From assembly GCF_030272615.1 (NCBI RefSeq), contig NC_081406.1, positions 112,873,783 through 112,937,782 on the forward strand: DNA of 64,000 nucleotides, given 5' to 3'. Of this stretch, positions 47,369 through 59,377 are shown piece by piece. The notes under the pieces are model-generated. The model searched no databases. It saw only the letters and a program-made list of their open reading frames with translations, and was not told the DNA's origin. How positions within the stretch are numbered: position 1 is the first letter of the stretch; each line of letters opens with the position of its first letter. The DNA comes from Cryptomeria japonica (lineage: Eukaryota > Streptophyta > Pinopsida > Cupressales > Cupressaceae). A program made the position numbers and the translations under genes.

Positions 47369-49313
47369 ATGCAGCCCTTAGGAGAAAACCCTAAAACTGA
47401 CAAATTGTGCCCCAATTGTGATGCAGAGTCGATAGTATCCATTGATTACGCGGGAGAACAGACCCGACTGCTTCATGTTGTGACACAGACTCAGGAGTAC
47501 AGACAAAGACACATTAGCAAGAATTGGATTATATTACATTACGTACATGCCCGAGATTAGGGCAAACATAGGACTCCTAACCACATTGGCCAAGCGATGG
47601 CATTCAGAGACTTCCTCATTTCATCTTCTGATTGGAGAGGTGACTGTGACACTAGAGGATGTGTGGTGTATCCTCCACATTCTGATTCATGGGGAGATTG
47701 TGGTGTATGACCCAGTGATAGGGAGAGACTCTTTGTGTAGATTATTTGAGTGTGACACAGATGACCTTGATATCATAGAGAGGGAGATCCACTGGGAGAC
47801 CATGGCAGTAGAGTATGATCAGCGATATGTGGTGATAACAGTGGTTATAGCATGCCTATTAGCAGGTGACAGATGAGGACATGGATTCCCTATTGGATGG
47901 GGAAGAGTGCTAGAGCGGATGGCAACAAAGGGGACTGTATACGCATGGGGACCATGTGTGCTAGCCATGCTATATTTTTAGTTGCATCAGATAGCATATC
48001 AGAGGGTACAGATGTTGAGTTGTGGGGTCACACTTTTACAGGTATGGGTGTTTGAGTACATAGCCATGTGTCGATCGATTGCAGAGAGACAGGTAGTACC
48101 ACAACAACCATATGTATACTACTATGGGGGAACGCTGAGACATGGTCCATTCAGATACATATTGTATTAGTGACATGAGCTAGATAGGTTGAGAGATTTC
48201 ACATGGAGACCATATCATGATTGTCCTGGATGGTCAGATGATGGCGATGAGCTACCATATTGCAGACAAGAGAGATACCTGATTGGATGACCAGTGAATC
48301 ATTAGAGAGTGATTGAGATGTATCTGCCAAAGAGAGTTAGATGATAGTTTGGAGAGAGGCAGGATGTACCGATGGGGACTGCACACTTTTCCTGATCTCA
48401 TAGAGAGACGAGTTAGTGGGGGAGGATGATCCAGCCACACATAGCATATGCTGACTTCACACAGCTACAAAAAAGATAGTGGGAGTGGAGATCAGATGTT
48501 GTAGATGCCAGGATGACAGAGGAGTATGAGTGATGGTTTGCACGATGGTGACCAATACCATTGACGGATCCTGATATTCTAGTACCTAGGAGACAGGAGG
48601 ACTTCCCGCTCGCTAGAGAGGAGGACAAAGATGATGAGGATGGAGATGAGGACAAGGGAGATGATGAGGATGAGGGGGATGAGGAGAGAGATGATGAAGA
48701 TGAGGGGGATGATGAGGATGAGGGGGATGAGGATGAGGCTAAGGAGGATGATGGGGATGAGGAGAGTCCTAGGTGTATGTAGAGAGATGAGCCAGATCCA
48801 GTAGATCATGAGTCATTGCAGGATATACCCATAGGGCAGGAGATGGCTAGCATAGAGGAGATGGAGATATGCAGGGCCACCATAGCGAGTCAGCATGATC
48901 ACATTGCTACATTGGAGAGATAGAATGTCATCTTGAGGATAGAGATAACTAGACTGACAGAGGCTCAAGATACAGTGATAGCCCAGGCACAGCAAGCAGA
49001 GTAGAGAGTGACCGAGTATGTTGGGTCGATTAGGGATGCTAGTGCATGTGAGATGGCATAGATGTTATTAGAGGCAAGAGATGAGATGCACCATTTGAGG
49101 ACTCTATATGAGAGTGCAGTTCCACCAGAGCAAAGAGAAACATCATATCGGTCACAATCAAGGACAGAGAGCAGGCCACGCTCTCAAAGGTCAGTGAGCA
49201 GTATGGGGGTGAGTGGACCTAGGAGACCACCACAGCTAGGACTAGGGACAGGAGGGGCTTCATCCTCGAAACATAGTAGGGATGAGGAGGATAGAGGGAG
49301 CACCCAGTGCTAG
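47369..49313 (+). pseudogene. Plant mobile domain (PMD) protein relic
   Basis: PMD is a plant domain carried by transposable elements and by the host MAIL1/MAIN-type proteins; its biochemical role is unclear. N-terminal piece from 47369, frameshift near 47550, then LAKRWHSETSSFHLLIGEVT and VTLEDVW (about 47590-47680), the core PMD signature. After a stop at 47874 and a frame change: GFPIGWGRVLERM (about 47885), VYAWGPCVLAMLYF (about 47938) and GVTLLQVWVFEYIAMCRS (about 48025), the second half of the domain. Then an acidic Asp/Glu/Gly run (48620-48770), a predicted helical stretch (about 48840-49120) and a Ser/Arg tail ending at 49313. It lies beside retroelements, so a transposon-borne copy is likelier than a host gene. 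Confidence 0.75.
48620..48770 (+). repeat. GATGAGGATGAGGGG purine triplet repeat
   Basis: About 150 bases of GAT/GAG/GGG-type triplets, nearly pyrimidine-poor. In the PMD frame they encode an acidic tail. Confidence 0.85.
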
Positions 49314-49606
49314 AGGCACATGCTCCTTATGAAAAAGACATATATAGTTTGACATTATGTACTTAGCCTGTGGGTCATACTTAGGATAGACAGTCCAATT
49401 TTGTACTCCGATATTGTTTTGATATATGATATGATATGCAGCTATATGATGGGATGTAATGTGTTATGGCTTATGTTTACATTCCATGTATGGATGTCTT
49501 ATGTACTATCTGTATACTATCTTTGGAACATGTATGAATGTTGTTTATGCTTTTAGATACATTTATGAAAATGGATAAAATGCTTTTGTATAGATACATT
49601 TATGTC
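49314..49606. other. 3' flank of the PMD relic up to the copia junction
   Basis: AT-rich, no gene. TAGATACATTTATG occurs twice near 49555 and 49591. Ends exactly where homology to the copia LTR begins. Confidence 0.4.
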
Positions 49607-50450
49607 TTATTTTGAAGTAATAATCATTGATATAGTCTTATTTGCATATTTGCTTTTACTAGCAAATAGGTCCAGGTTATCTAGGGTTACATCGGTAGGT
49701 TTATCTTTTTTAGATCAACATGGCATGCTATGGAGATGATTTATTATTGTTGTAAATACATTAAGCTGACATGTTTAATCAGTTATTGCATCGGATATTA
49801 TATTATTTATAAAATGTTTTTATTGTAGAGCCGACCTACTAAAATTGGTCTTAGGGTATGGTATAAATGTAAGATCTTATTTGTAAGATCAAGTGTGGAA
49901 TGTGGAAAAGGTTTGAGTAAATATATATGCGAGATCAAGCAGAGGTATACATGAAGACATCATCTGAAGGTGAATTTAGGTTTTTGTAGAAGCATATCAG
50001 CATTACACCAGTACTGAATTTAGCATATGAAGATGTGATTTTGCACAGTACATTCTTATTGGATTTAACCATCCAACTATAGTCAGTGTGACTCCCATTT
50101 GTGATTGAGCAGTGAGCTCTAGGCTGTTGGCCTTTTTGCATGTGCAGACCCCTCTTTGTACACTTACTATCTATAGTAATATCATCTGATTGTGGGTAAG
50201 GTTTCCCACCATGGTTTTTCCCTGACAGGGTTTCCATGTACAAATATTGGTGTCATGTGTTGTGGATGACTTTGTGCTTATGTTTCATGCATCAATTCTT
50301 ACCGGTATAGCAATTTACTATTAACACTATCTACCGGCATACTTAACTGATTTACCGGTATTAAGCATTAAGTTGGTTGATAAATTTTTGGTTTGAATTT
50401 ATTAGACAACTGATTCACCCCCCCTCTCTCAGTTGTCTCTGGGACCTACA
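49607..50450 (+). repeat. Truncated 5' LTR of copia element 2
   Basis: Homology to the 3' LTR starts at TTATTTTGAAG (49607 versus 56414) and ends GGGACCTACA. The first ~200 bp of the LTR are absent; the PMD flank takes their place. Confidence 0.85.
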
Positions 50451-50452
50451 AT

Positions 50453-50465
50453 TGGTATCAGAGCC
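50453..50465 (+). promoter_or_regulatory. Primer-binding site of copia element 2
   Basis: TGGTATCAGAGCC, two bases after the LTR, initiator-methionine tRNA type. Confidence 0.9.
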
Positions 50466-50507
50466 TAGTCCTCTTTTTGTAGAAGTTTAACAACTTGAGG
50501 AGATCCA

Positions 50508-51590
50508 ATGTCTACTAATTATTTTAGAAAGGATAGTCCTAAACTTGATGGAACCAACTATGGGATATGGAAAATCACAATGGAGACACATCTGGGAAGT
50601 TACTAAGAATGGTTATACTACTGTTGTAGCTAGTCAGACTGCTCCCACTACTTTAGCTAAAGATGAAGAAAATGATTGCAAAGCAAGAGAAGCACTCTTG
50701 AGCGCATTATCAGATCAACGAATCAATGGATTATTAGATAGGTCTACTACTAAAGCTATTTGGGATCATTTGGAAACACTGAATGAAGGGGATTCCATAG
50801 TTAAAATTGCAAAACTTAAAAGCTTCCGAGTTAGGTATGAACATCTGAAAATGAAAGAAGATGAAAGGATTTCTGCTTTTATGGAAAGAGTAAATGAAAT
50901 TGTTTTGGGTATCAAATGTTGTGGAGGAACCTTGAGTGAAGATGAGATTGTTTCAAAAATATTAAGAGGTTTTCCACCTGCATATAAAATGAAGGTTACT
51001 ACTATAAATGAGTTGGGAACAATGCCTAATACATCCGTAACTAGGGATACATTGATTGGAAAACTTTCAGCTTTTGAAATTGAGGAATTTGGTCCTCTTA
51101 CTACTATAAAAATTGATTTGGCCTTCAAAGCATCAACATCATCTTCTCCATCCTTTGACAAATCAGACTAGAGAGCCTTTTATGCAAGAGAACTTGAAGA
51201 AACCAAGAAGGAGAATGAAGAGCTTGAAGAACTTGAAGCACTATTTGCAAGAAAAATGCCAAAAGGCCCAATTGGAAGTAAGTATGAAGGTAAAGAACCC
51301 TTTAAATGTTTTAATTGCAATAAGATTAGTCATATGGCTTCAAGATGCCCCGATAGACATGCTAGACTAAGAGAAGAAGCTAGAAGAACATACAAACCTA
51401 ATCCTGAATATCAGAGATACAAATTTAAGAAAAACAAAGATAAATCTTGTTACATTGCTAATGAAGGTGTGACTGATGATTCTGATGAGGATCCAGTAGA
51501 CAATGGATGGGTCTTTGTTGCTATAACAGAAGATCAACTGACACCTATTGCTCAACCGGTAGAACAAGCCCTAGCAACTAAAGTTGAATC
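50508..51590 (+). pseudogene. gag: Copia element 2 Gag
   Basis: The ATG at 50508 starts MSTNYFRKDSPKLDGTNYGIW and runs to a stop at about 50605; an indel there moves the frame to the one open until 51171 (VTKNGYTTVVASQ, SFRVRYEHLKMKEDERISAF, KILRGFPPAYKMKV). A second frame change leads to the zinc knuckle FKCFNCNKISHMASRCPDR (about 51301-51357), C-x2-C-x4-H-x4-C and complete. Leader 50466-50507 is short. Confidence 0.85.
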
Positions 51591-53698
51591 AAAGGATGAA
51601 TGGATTATTGACTCAAGATGCTCACATCACATGACTGGAGACAAAGGTAAATTCTTGAACTTTCAAGAATACAATGGAGGTTTAGTATGATTCAGAGATG
51701 ACACAGCCTGTTCAATGAAAGGTAAGGGTTCAATATCTCGATGGTAAACATAACACTGAAAATGTCTACTATGTTGAAGGATTAAAACATAATCTTTTAA
51801 GTGTTGGTCAATTAGTTGAGAAAGGTTTTCAGTTACAATTTAAAAATGGAAAATGCAAAATCATGAATAGAACTGGTTTGGAAATTTTAACCGGTAATTA
51901 GACTAGAGGTAATATCTTTCATTTGAATAATAGTGAAAAGGCATGCTTAATTGCACATATAGATGAAAGTTGGCTATGGCATAAAAGACTATGTCATGTA
52001 AATTTTGATTACATGGTAAAAATCAGTACTTCTAAGGCAGTTAGAGATTTACCTAAAATTGTGAAACCTCATAATACAATTTGCAAGGAATGTCAATTTG
52101 GAAAACAAGTTAGAGCTAGTTTCAAAAGTATTCCAGAAAAATCCAATAATGCCCTTGATTTAATTCACACTGATTTATGTGGTCCAGCTAGAACTAAAAG
52201 CTTACAAGGTGATAGATATTTCATGCTAATTATTGATGATTATTCTAGAATGTGTTGGGTTACTTTTCTCAGAGAAAAATCAGAAGCACCTGGGAAGTTC
52301 AAACTATTCAAAGCAATGGTTGAAAATGAAACTGGTAAGAAAATTAAATGTTTAAGATCAGATCAAGGAGGAGAATTTAAATCTAAATATTTTAATACAT
52401 TCTGTGAAGTAAATGGAATGAAAAGACAGTTATCAGCACCTCGGACACCACAACAAAATGGAGTTGTTGAAAGAAAAAATAGAACTATTTTGGATGCAGC
52501 AAGAAGTATGTTATCAAAAGCAAATCTACCACATGTACTAGAGAGAGGCAGTAAGCACTGTTGTCTATACATTCAACAAAGTTCACATCAAAGGTGAAAT
52601 CGGTAAGACCCCTCATGAACTATGGTTTGGTAATATTCCTACTCTTAAGTACTTCAGAATTTTTGGAAGTAAATGTTATATTAGAAGAGATGAGTATATT
52701 GGCAAGTTTGATCCTAGAAGTGATGAAGGAATATTTCTTGGTTATTCATCTAAGAGAAAGGCATATAGATGTTTTAATAAAAGATTACAAAAAATTGTTG
52801 AGAGTACAAATGTAAAGATTGATGAACAATTTAGAGGAACTTCAAGGTATATAGACTCTGAACCAGAAACATAAATTATGACAAATGGACCTACAATAAA
52901 TCCACCGGTACAGAATGATGATCTAGTTACTTCAGTATCATCAGAGGATTTCAGAGTAATTGAAGAACAACAACAGACTAAGACACCTCGGTATGTAAGA
53001 TTGAATCATTCTGAAGATCAGATAATTGGAAGAAAATTTAAAGGAGTCATGACAAGAGGAAGATTGGCAAATGAAGAGGTATGTCTTATTTCTCAAACTG
53101 AACCATTATCAATCAATGAGGCATGTGAAGATAAATTTTGGATTAAAGCTATGGAAGAAGAATTAGGACAAATTGAGAAAAAAAATACTTGGACATTAGT
53201 TCCCTGGCCTAAAAATAAAAATGTAATTGGAACCAAATGGGTATTTAGAAACAAACTTAATGAAGATGGTAAGGTTGTCAGAAATAAAGCAAGACTAGTG
53301 TGTAAGGGATATTCTCAGAAAGAAGGAGTTGATTACAATGAAACCTTTGCATCGATAGCCAGAATTGAGGCAGTTAGATTATTCTTGGCTTTTGCAGCTC
53401 ACAAGGATTACAAAGTTTATCAAATGGATATTAAATGTGCATTTTTGAATGGAGATCTTGAAGAGGAAGTCTATATTGAACAACCTGATGGATTTTCTTT
53501 GACAGATGACAATGATATGGTTTGCAGATTAAGAAAAGCTCTGTATGGATTAAAACAAGCCCCAAGAGCTTGGTATGCAAGATTGGATAAATATCTTTTA
53601 AAGATTGGTTTTACTAAAGGAAATGCAGATAGCAATTTATATTACAAAGTAACTAATGATGACATCTTGATTATTGAAGTATTTGTTGATGATATAAT
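51591..53698 (+). pseudogene. pol: Copia element 2 Pol, first part: protease, integrase, RT start
   Basis: Protease WIIDSRCSHHMTG (51600): Asp-Ser-Gly is changed to Asp-Ser-Arg. Integrase (51923-52597): zinc pair in WHKRLCHVNF and CKECQFGK; catalytic Asp, Asp, Glu in HTDLCGPA, RSDQGGEF and TPQQNGVVERKN, all kept. A frameshift near 52545 follows. RT (52878-53698): [31 protein letters not shown] and the start of the active site, FVDDII. The sequence then runs into the solo LTR after the ATAAT target. Confidence 0.9.
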
Positions 53699-54908
53699 TG
53701 TAAAGCGAAAAATCGTGATCGAACCCTAGTTGCTCTCCCCTCTTCCAACTCCAAGGAGAGAGAAGGGAGGTTCGCTAGGATTCGATGGTTTTCACTTAGG
53801 GGGGAGACTTTACATTCAAAAGAGGGGTTGAAACCCACAAGATCCAATCCCACGCAATGCAAGATTGGATGCTAAATGAGTTTCAAGGGTTAAGACAGCA
53901 AGGCTACCCTCTTTTGTAAAGAATGTGCATAGGAGAATTAAGCTAGGAATGCATAGAAAATGACAAAGATTCGCTTATAAACTGAGATAGGAATACAGTA
54001 TGAAGCTGCGGACCTGGAATTAGCAGTAAAATGTCGATACGGCGTTGTCCTGCAAATTTGAGCAAAAGTTGTCGGGACGATGGCGCCCGACGCCACGGTC
54101 CTCCGAAAAATCCGCGAAACGAAGGGGGATCTGTTCGTCTCTGCACAAGGATTCCAGATCTTCAATTTCAGCCGCGTACCTGCAACCTACACACAGAAAA
54201 GCGAAGACGATTGGGGGGTTAGGGATTAGGGGTTTGCCTTTAGGTCAAACCCCGGTTTTGGAATTAACCAAGAAATGAGCAAGAGCTGTAAATGTAAATG
54301 ACTGTAAAACAAGTACTAATACCTTGTTCTAAGGATGTTGGTATCCTTATGTGCGAAGGTTTAGATGTTGTATGTTGTATGTTGTAGTAGTATGTGATCT
54401 CCTCTTCAATGGTTGAATCCTTGTCTTGAATGCAACACTTAGCCTTGAATGGAGACTTAGAAGGAATGCTTGAATGCTTGAATGCTTGAATGTTTGAGTA
54501 TAGTTTCCACGCCTTTTCCATCATATCGAATGAAAGAGGAAAATGTAGTTTATATACTTGTCAATTAGGGCTGATAGACTGATTTTCCTGACCTTAGGCC
54601 GACCAGGAAAGTTAATTTCCAAATTGCAAACAAAAAGACCCGACACCCCTTAGGAGACCGGGCCCAAAATAGGACCCAGGGACCAGGGCGCTGGGCGCCA
54701 TGGTCTTGGGGACCATGGCGCTGGGCGCTCTGGTCCCACCTCCCGGGACAGCAGGGTGCAAGGAGGTTCAGGCCAGGGTACTTGAAAAATGCAGTTTTTG
54801 GTGTCGTGAGCAGGCTTCGGGGTCTCCATTCAGGTTGCGTGTTGCGTTGCCATCGTGAAGACCGAAATGCAGTCGAAATTGCAAGTGTCGCAATTTTAGG
54901 ACGCTACA
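53699..54908 (-). mobile_element. Solo LTR in copia 2 RT, ATAAT target duplication
   Basis: 1210 bp, TG...CA on either strand, flanked by ATAAT at 53694-53698 and 54909-54913. Removing it rejoins FVDDII to FGGEDKLC in one frame. On the minus strand it starts TGTAGCGTCCTAAAATTGCG and has a TATA-like GTATATAAAC (about 54560-54549), which favours minus orientation. It is richer in GC than the host element. Two ~30 bp units around GGCGCTGGGCGC occur at 54679-54738. No internal primer site or gene was found. Confidence 0.88.
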
Positions 54909-54913
54909 ATAAT

Positions 54914-55988
54914 CTTTGGAGGAGAAGATAAATTATGCAAAGAATTTTCTCTTGAAATGCAGCAAGAATTTGAAATGTTTATGATCAGAGAAATAAAATT
55001 ATTTTTAGGATTGCAGATTTTACAGACTGATAAAGGCATATTTTTTAGTCAATCTAAGTACTTGAAAGAACTACTTAAGAAATTTGGGATGGAGAACTCT
55101 AAACCGGTAAGCACACCTATGACTACAAATGACAAATTATCTCAAAGGGATGAATCTACACCTATTAATCCAACTAGATACAAATCTATGATAGGAGGTT
55201 TACTATATTTAACACAAACCAGACCTAATATTGTGAATGCAGTATGTATAGTTTCTAGATTTTAGAGTAATCCTAGGGAAAATCATGAATCAACAGTAAA
55301 AAGGATTTTCTGGTACTTACAAGGCACAACAAATCTTGGATTATGGTATCCTAAAGATGAAAATTTTGATCTATATGAATACACAGATGCAAATTGGGTA
55401 GGAGATGTGGATGATAGAAAAAGCACCACTGGAGGAGCATTCTTTCTTGGAAAGAGATTAGTTTCTTGGTTAAGTAAGAAATAGAGTTGTACATCTTTAT
55501 CAATAGCAGAATCAGAATATGTTGCAGCAGCAACAAACTGTACATAGGTACTTTGGCTTAAGCAAATGTTAAAAGACATAAAAGTAAAATGCAAGGAACC
55601 TAGTACTATATACTATGATAACACTACATCAATTGATATATCTAAAAATACGGTATTACATTCTAAAACAAAACATGTTTCTATCAAACTTAATTTTCTA
55701 AGGGAAAAAGTTGAAGAAAAAGAGATTAAATTGGTTTATGTGAATACTAAAGAACAACTTGCATATATTTTCACAAAACCTTTGCCTAAGGAAACTTTTG
55801 AGTATCTTAGAGATCAGCTCAGAGTCATACCACCACTGGTAGACTTAGACAGTGATGATTGTCGTCAACCGATAGAATTAAATAGACAAATCTTTTATTT
55901 TGGTATTTTGATGAGGAAGCTACTTCTCAGGAGGAGTAGTTGGTATATTGAATTGGTTGGTATTTTGTATGAACTTGACCTTTTGTGA
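54914..55988 (+). pseudogene. pol: Copia element 2 Pol, second part: RT end and RNase H
   Basis: Resumes with FGGEDKLCKEF (about 54915) and QQEFEMFMIREIKLFLGLQI. RT end: KFGMENSKPVSTPM, YKSMIGGLLYLTQTRP (to 55265). RNase H: a run with ADANWVGDVDDRKSTTGGAF-type features (about 55385-55440), SIAESEYVAA (about 55500), KTKHVSIKLNFLREKVEEKE and KEQLAYIFTKPLP at the end. Stops at 55263, 55483 and 55546 only. Frame ends at 55988, 224 bases before the 3' LTR. Confidence 0.9.
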
Positions 55989-56005
55989 CTTTGGCATTTG
56001 ATGTC

Positions 56006-56211
56006 AAAGGGGGAGAGAGATCTATGGAAAAACATTATCTTTTTGGTAAGAAAAAGAGATTTTAGTGGAGAAATTTTGAAAGACACATGAATGATTGGTA
56101 TTGTCACTCCCAGGGGGAGAAATGAAGATTGTTGTTTTTTTTGGCACTTTGATGTTTTGGCACTTTGATGGTTTTTCCATCTTGTGTTGCCATCAATGCC
56201 AAAGGGGGAGA
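56006..56211 (+). promoter_or_regulatory. Three polypurine tracts before 3' LTR of copia 2
   Basis: AAAGGGGGAGAGAGA (56006), AGGGGGAGAAATGAAGA (56112) and AAAGGGGGAGA (56201-56211, touching the LTR). Same triple arrangement as copia element 1. Confidence 0.75.
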
Positions 56212-56212
56212 T

Positions 56213-57259
56213 TGTTGGTATTTTGGTATGGTTTTGTCATTGATGTCAACACCTACTAAATACACCTACTTTGATGATCCAGCAACATTCACTGGCAAAC
56301 AGTAAACTATGCAACAGTTACTGGTATATGGTTCACCGACAGGATATATTGTTCACCGGTACCTGAAATGACATGGAAGACACTTGGTAATGTCAAAGAT
56401 ATCATGTGGACACTTTATTTTGAAGTAATAATCATTGATATATTCTTATTTGCATATTTGCTTTTACCAGCAAATAGGTCCAGGTTATCTAGGGTTACAC
56501 CAACAGGTTTATCTTTTTCAAATCAGCATGGCACACTATGGAGATGATTTATTATTGTTGTAAATACATTAAGCCGACATGTTTAATTGGTTATTGCATT
56601 GGATATTATATTATTTATAAAATGTTTTTATTGTAGAGCCAACCTACTAAAATTGGTCTTAGGGTATGGTATAAATGTAAGATCTTATTTGTAAGATCAA
56701 GTGTGGAATGTGGAAAAGGTTTGAGTAAAGATATATGCGAGATCAAGTAGAGGTATACACGAAGACATCATCTAAAGGTGAAGTTAGGTTTTTGTAGAAG
56801 CATATCAGCATTACACCGGTACTAAATTCAGCATATGAAGATGTGATTCTGCACAGTACATTCTTATTGGATTTAACCATCCAACTGTAGTCAGTGTGAT
56901 TCCCATTTGTGATTGAGCAGTGAGCTCTAGGCTGTTGGCCTTTCTGCATGTGCAGACCCCTCTTTGTACACTTACTATCTACAGTAGTATCATTTTATTG
57001 TGGGTAAGGTTTCCCACCATGGTTTTTCCCTTACAGGGTTTCCATGTACAAATATTGGTGTCATGTGTTGTGGATGACTTTGTGCTTATGTTTCATGCAT
57101 TAATTCTTACCAGTATAGCAATTTACTATTAACACTGTCTACTGGCATACTTAACTGATTTACTGGTATTAAGCATTAAGTTGGTTAATAAGTTTTTGGT
57201 TTGAATTTATTAGACAACTGATTCACCCCCCTTCCTCTTAGTTGTCTTCGGGACCTACA
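56213..57259 (+). repeat. 3' LTR of copia element 2
   Basis: 1047 bp, TGTTGGTATTTTGG to GGGACCTACA. No gene. Confidence 0.9.
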
Positions 57260-58110
57260 AAGGACAGTTAGAAATGAAGGAAAACTTGCTTTCACAAATG
57301 CACATAAGTGGGTGAGAACCTTTATTTAATGTAGCAAAGCGGATGCAGAGCATCATGGCATTGAAGGCCAGAGCTAGAACGCAACCCCTTTTGCAAAAAA
57401 TAGACACATCGCACACAAGGAATGAGTGAAGCATCCTAGGGTGCATACATCAAGGGTCGAGGTATGTGCGACGTTCACAAAGCGAATGTACTTATCATAG
57501 ACACCCAATGATATAGTTGCCCCAGTTTGTGACAAACATTCCACAAACAACAAACACAACAAAAAACAAAAGGGACCATGAATCATCCCGGTCACTCTAA
57601 ATCACTCAATGACATCATTGAGCAACATAGGAACATGATTAAGACCAAAGATAAATCAGTAAAAAGATAAGACACACTGATTCAACCAAGTCAAACAAAC
57701 AGTCTGATCGTCACTGTCAAAAGTGGAAAACAAGAATGATCATGCTGTTTGGTTTCAGGGAATGCAGTACCCCGTCTAAGACAGGACACAGTCTAGTTTC
57801 GAGTATACCACACCCTGTATAAGACCCATGATAATGTTGACAAGGATGAATGGTAATGTTGATGCTATTTGGATTGATGTGACAACTATGATCAAGTTGA
57901 ATGCTTGCTTGGTCGAACAGTTTATCTGTTAATGTGTGATTTCATTAGAGGATCATGTTTGATTGATTATCGTTGGATGTATGCTCAGCGATCTGTCTAT
58001 GCACAAAGGGAACCATTTATTGACAAAATGCAAAAGGCCAAAGAAATTGTTTTTGGATTTTGATGTTTTTCACTTTGTAGGAATTTCGAGTTTTTTTACA
58101 ATTTTTTTGT
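57260..58110. other. Unassigned sequence, no supported gene
   Basis: Flank right of copia element 2. Short open frames only; nothing recognised. Confidence 0.3.
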
Positions 58111-58114
58111 TCAT

Positions 58115-58405
58115 TTTTCAGGACTTTATTTGACTTTTTAGGGATTTTTTTCAGGACATTATTTGATTTTTAGAGATTTTTTCAGGACATTTTATGATTT
58201 TTTTTTTGGATTTTTTTCAGGACATTATTTGATTTTTAGGGATTTTTTCAAGACATTATTTGATTTTTAGGGATTTTTTCAGGACATTATTTGATTTTTA
58301 GGGATTTTTTTCAGGACATTTTTCAATGTTTTTGAATTATTTCAGGACATTTTTTTGAACGTTTTTGGATTTTCTCAGGACATTTTTCAATTTTTATGAT
58401 TTTGC
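58115..58405 (+). repeat. CAGGACATT tandem array, ~32 bp period
   Basis: Nine CAGGACATT-like cores (CAGGACTTT, CAAGACATT variants) spaced 30-35 bases, separated by ATTTGATTTTTAGGGATTTTTT-like T-rich filler. No coding potential. 58405-59130 has no gene; a poly-T run sits at 59145-59205. Confidence 0.85.
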
Positions 58406-59377
58406 CCCCAGTGTCTAGCAAGACAAGGAATATGATAGGTGAATAAATAGGCTTTCTAAAATGATGGTGGATAGAGGGAAGACAAAGGCCTTTTATTATG
58501 GAGATAATATGGATGCAATTTTCAAGGGCTATGGCATGATGGGACAAGAGACTGGATATGACAATGTAAAGCAGGGACATGGCATGAGGGACATGTCAAG
58601 AGGTTTCTGAAAAATATGTTTTGCATTTCACGTCCTTATGTTAGATCAAGTTCAAGGGATAGAAAGAGTGTATGGATAGTGATAAGATATGGATAGGATA
58701 AGCAAGACCAAGAATGGATAAGGTACATGGACTGAAGGTCAGGACTGGCTAAGGGATAGTGGTAGAAAGTTGCAATAAGACAGAGAATATGGATGAAAGG
58801 TTGTAATAAGCAAATGGATAAATACCAAAATCTATGATGGACTAAAAGCTGCAAACAAGATGCATGATGCTCATGAAGATCCTCATCCTTGTCAAGATCA
58901 AAGGTGGAAAGGGAAACTGGACATGAGGGACAATAGGATATGAAGGGTAATTACAGGGGTTCGATAGGATAATGGAACAATGAAGGACAAAAGGATATGA
59001 TAGGATAAAATCTATCCCCAAGTACGGTATGGAAGAAGTTCATAGATTACACATGATGCCTATTTGCTAGGTTTTCATCATGGTACTTGCCCAAGGTGCC
59101 TGTTTGCCAGGTTTTCACTAGTGGACGAATTATTTTTGCTTTACTTGTTTTTTTTTTCTTTTTTTTTCACTTTTTTTTTTTTTTTGTATTTTTTTTGTAT
59201 TTTTGAGTTTTTTGAAATAGAAGATGGACACATGATAGGGGATGGAAGAAGGACTCAAACATATTTTTGTTTGGATAGTAGCCTTGAAAAAAAAATGGAC
59301 CATGACCTTTAAAAGCATGCTCAAAGGTGTTGGTAGGATAAGGACATGAAAAAAAGAGATGAAACGAAGGCAAGGAT

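Larger units (their letters stand above)
49607..57259 (+). mobile_element. Ty1/copia element 2, 5'-truncated, with nested solo LTR
   Basis: Related to copia element 1: same primer site, same polypurine tract, same TGTTGG LTR start and same pol order. The 5' LTR lacks its first ~200 bp, so no target duplication can be tested. RT is interrupted by 53699-54908. Less decayed in pol than element 1, with long open pieces. Confidence 0.9.

Noticed and set aside
48579-48809. Minus-strand frame rich in Ile/Leu that looks like membrane spans
   Set aside because: Reverse reading of the GATGAG triplet repeat; the plus strand carries the PMD frame.
57255-57595. Minus-strand Cys-rich frames after copia element 2
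   Set aside because: Short, no conserved pattern, start inside the LTR flank.
59064-59312. Phe/Leu-rich short frame
   Set aside because: Caused by poly-T runs.
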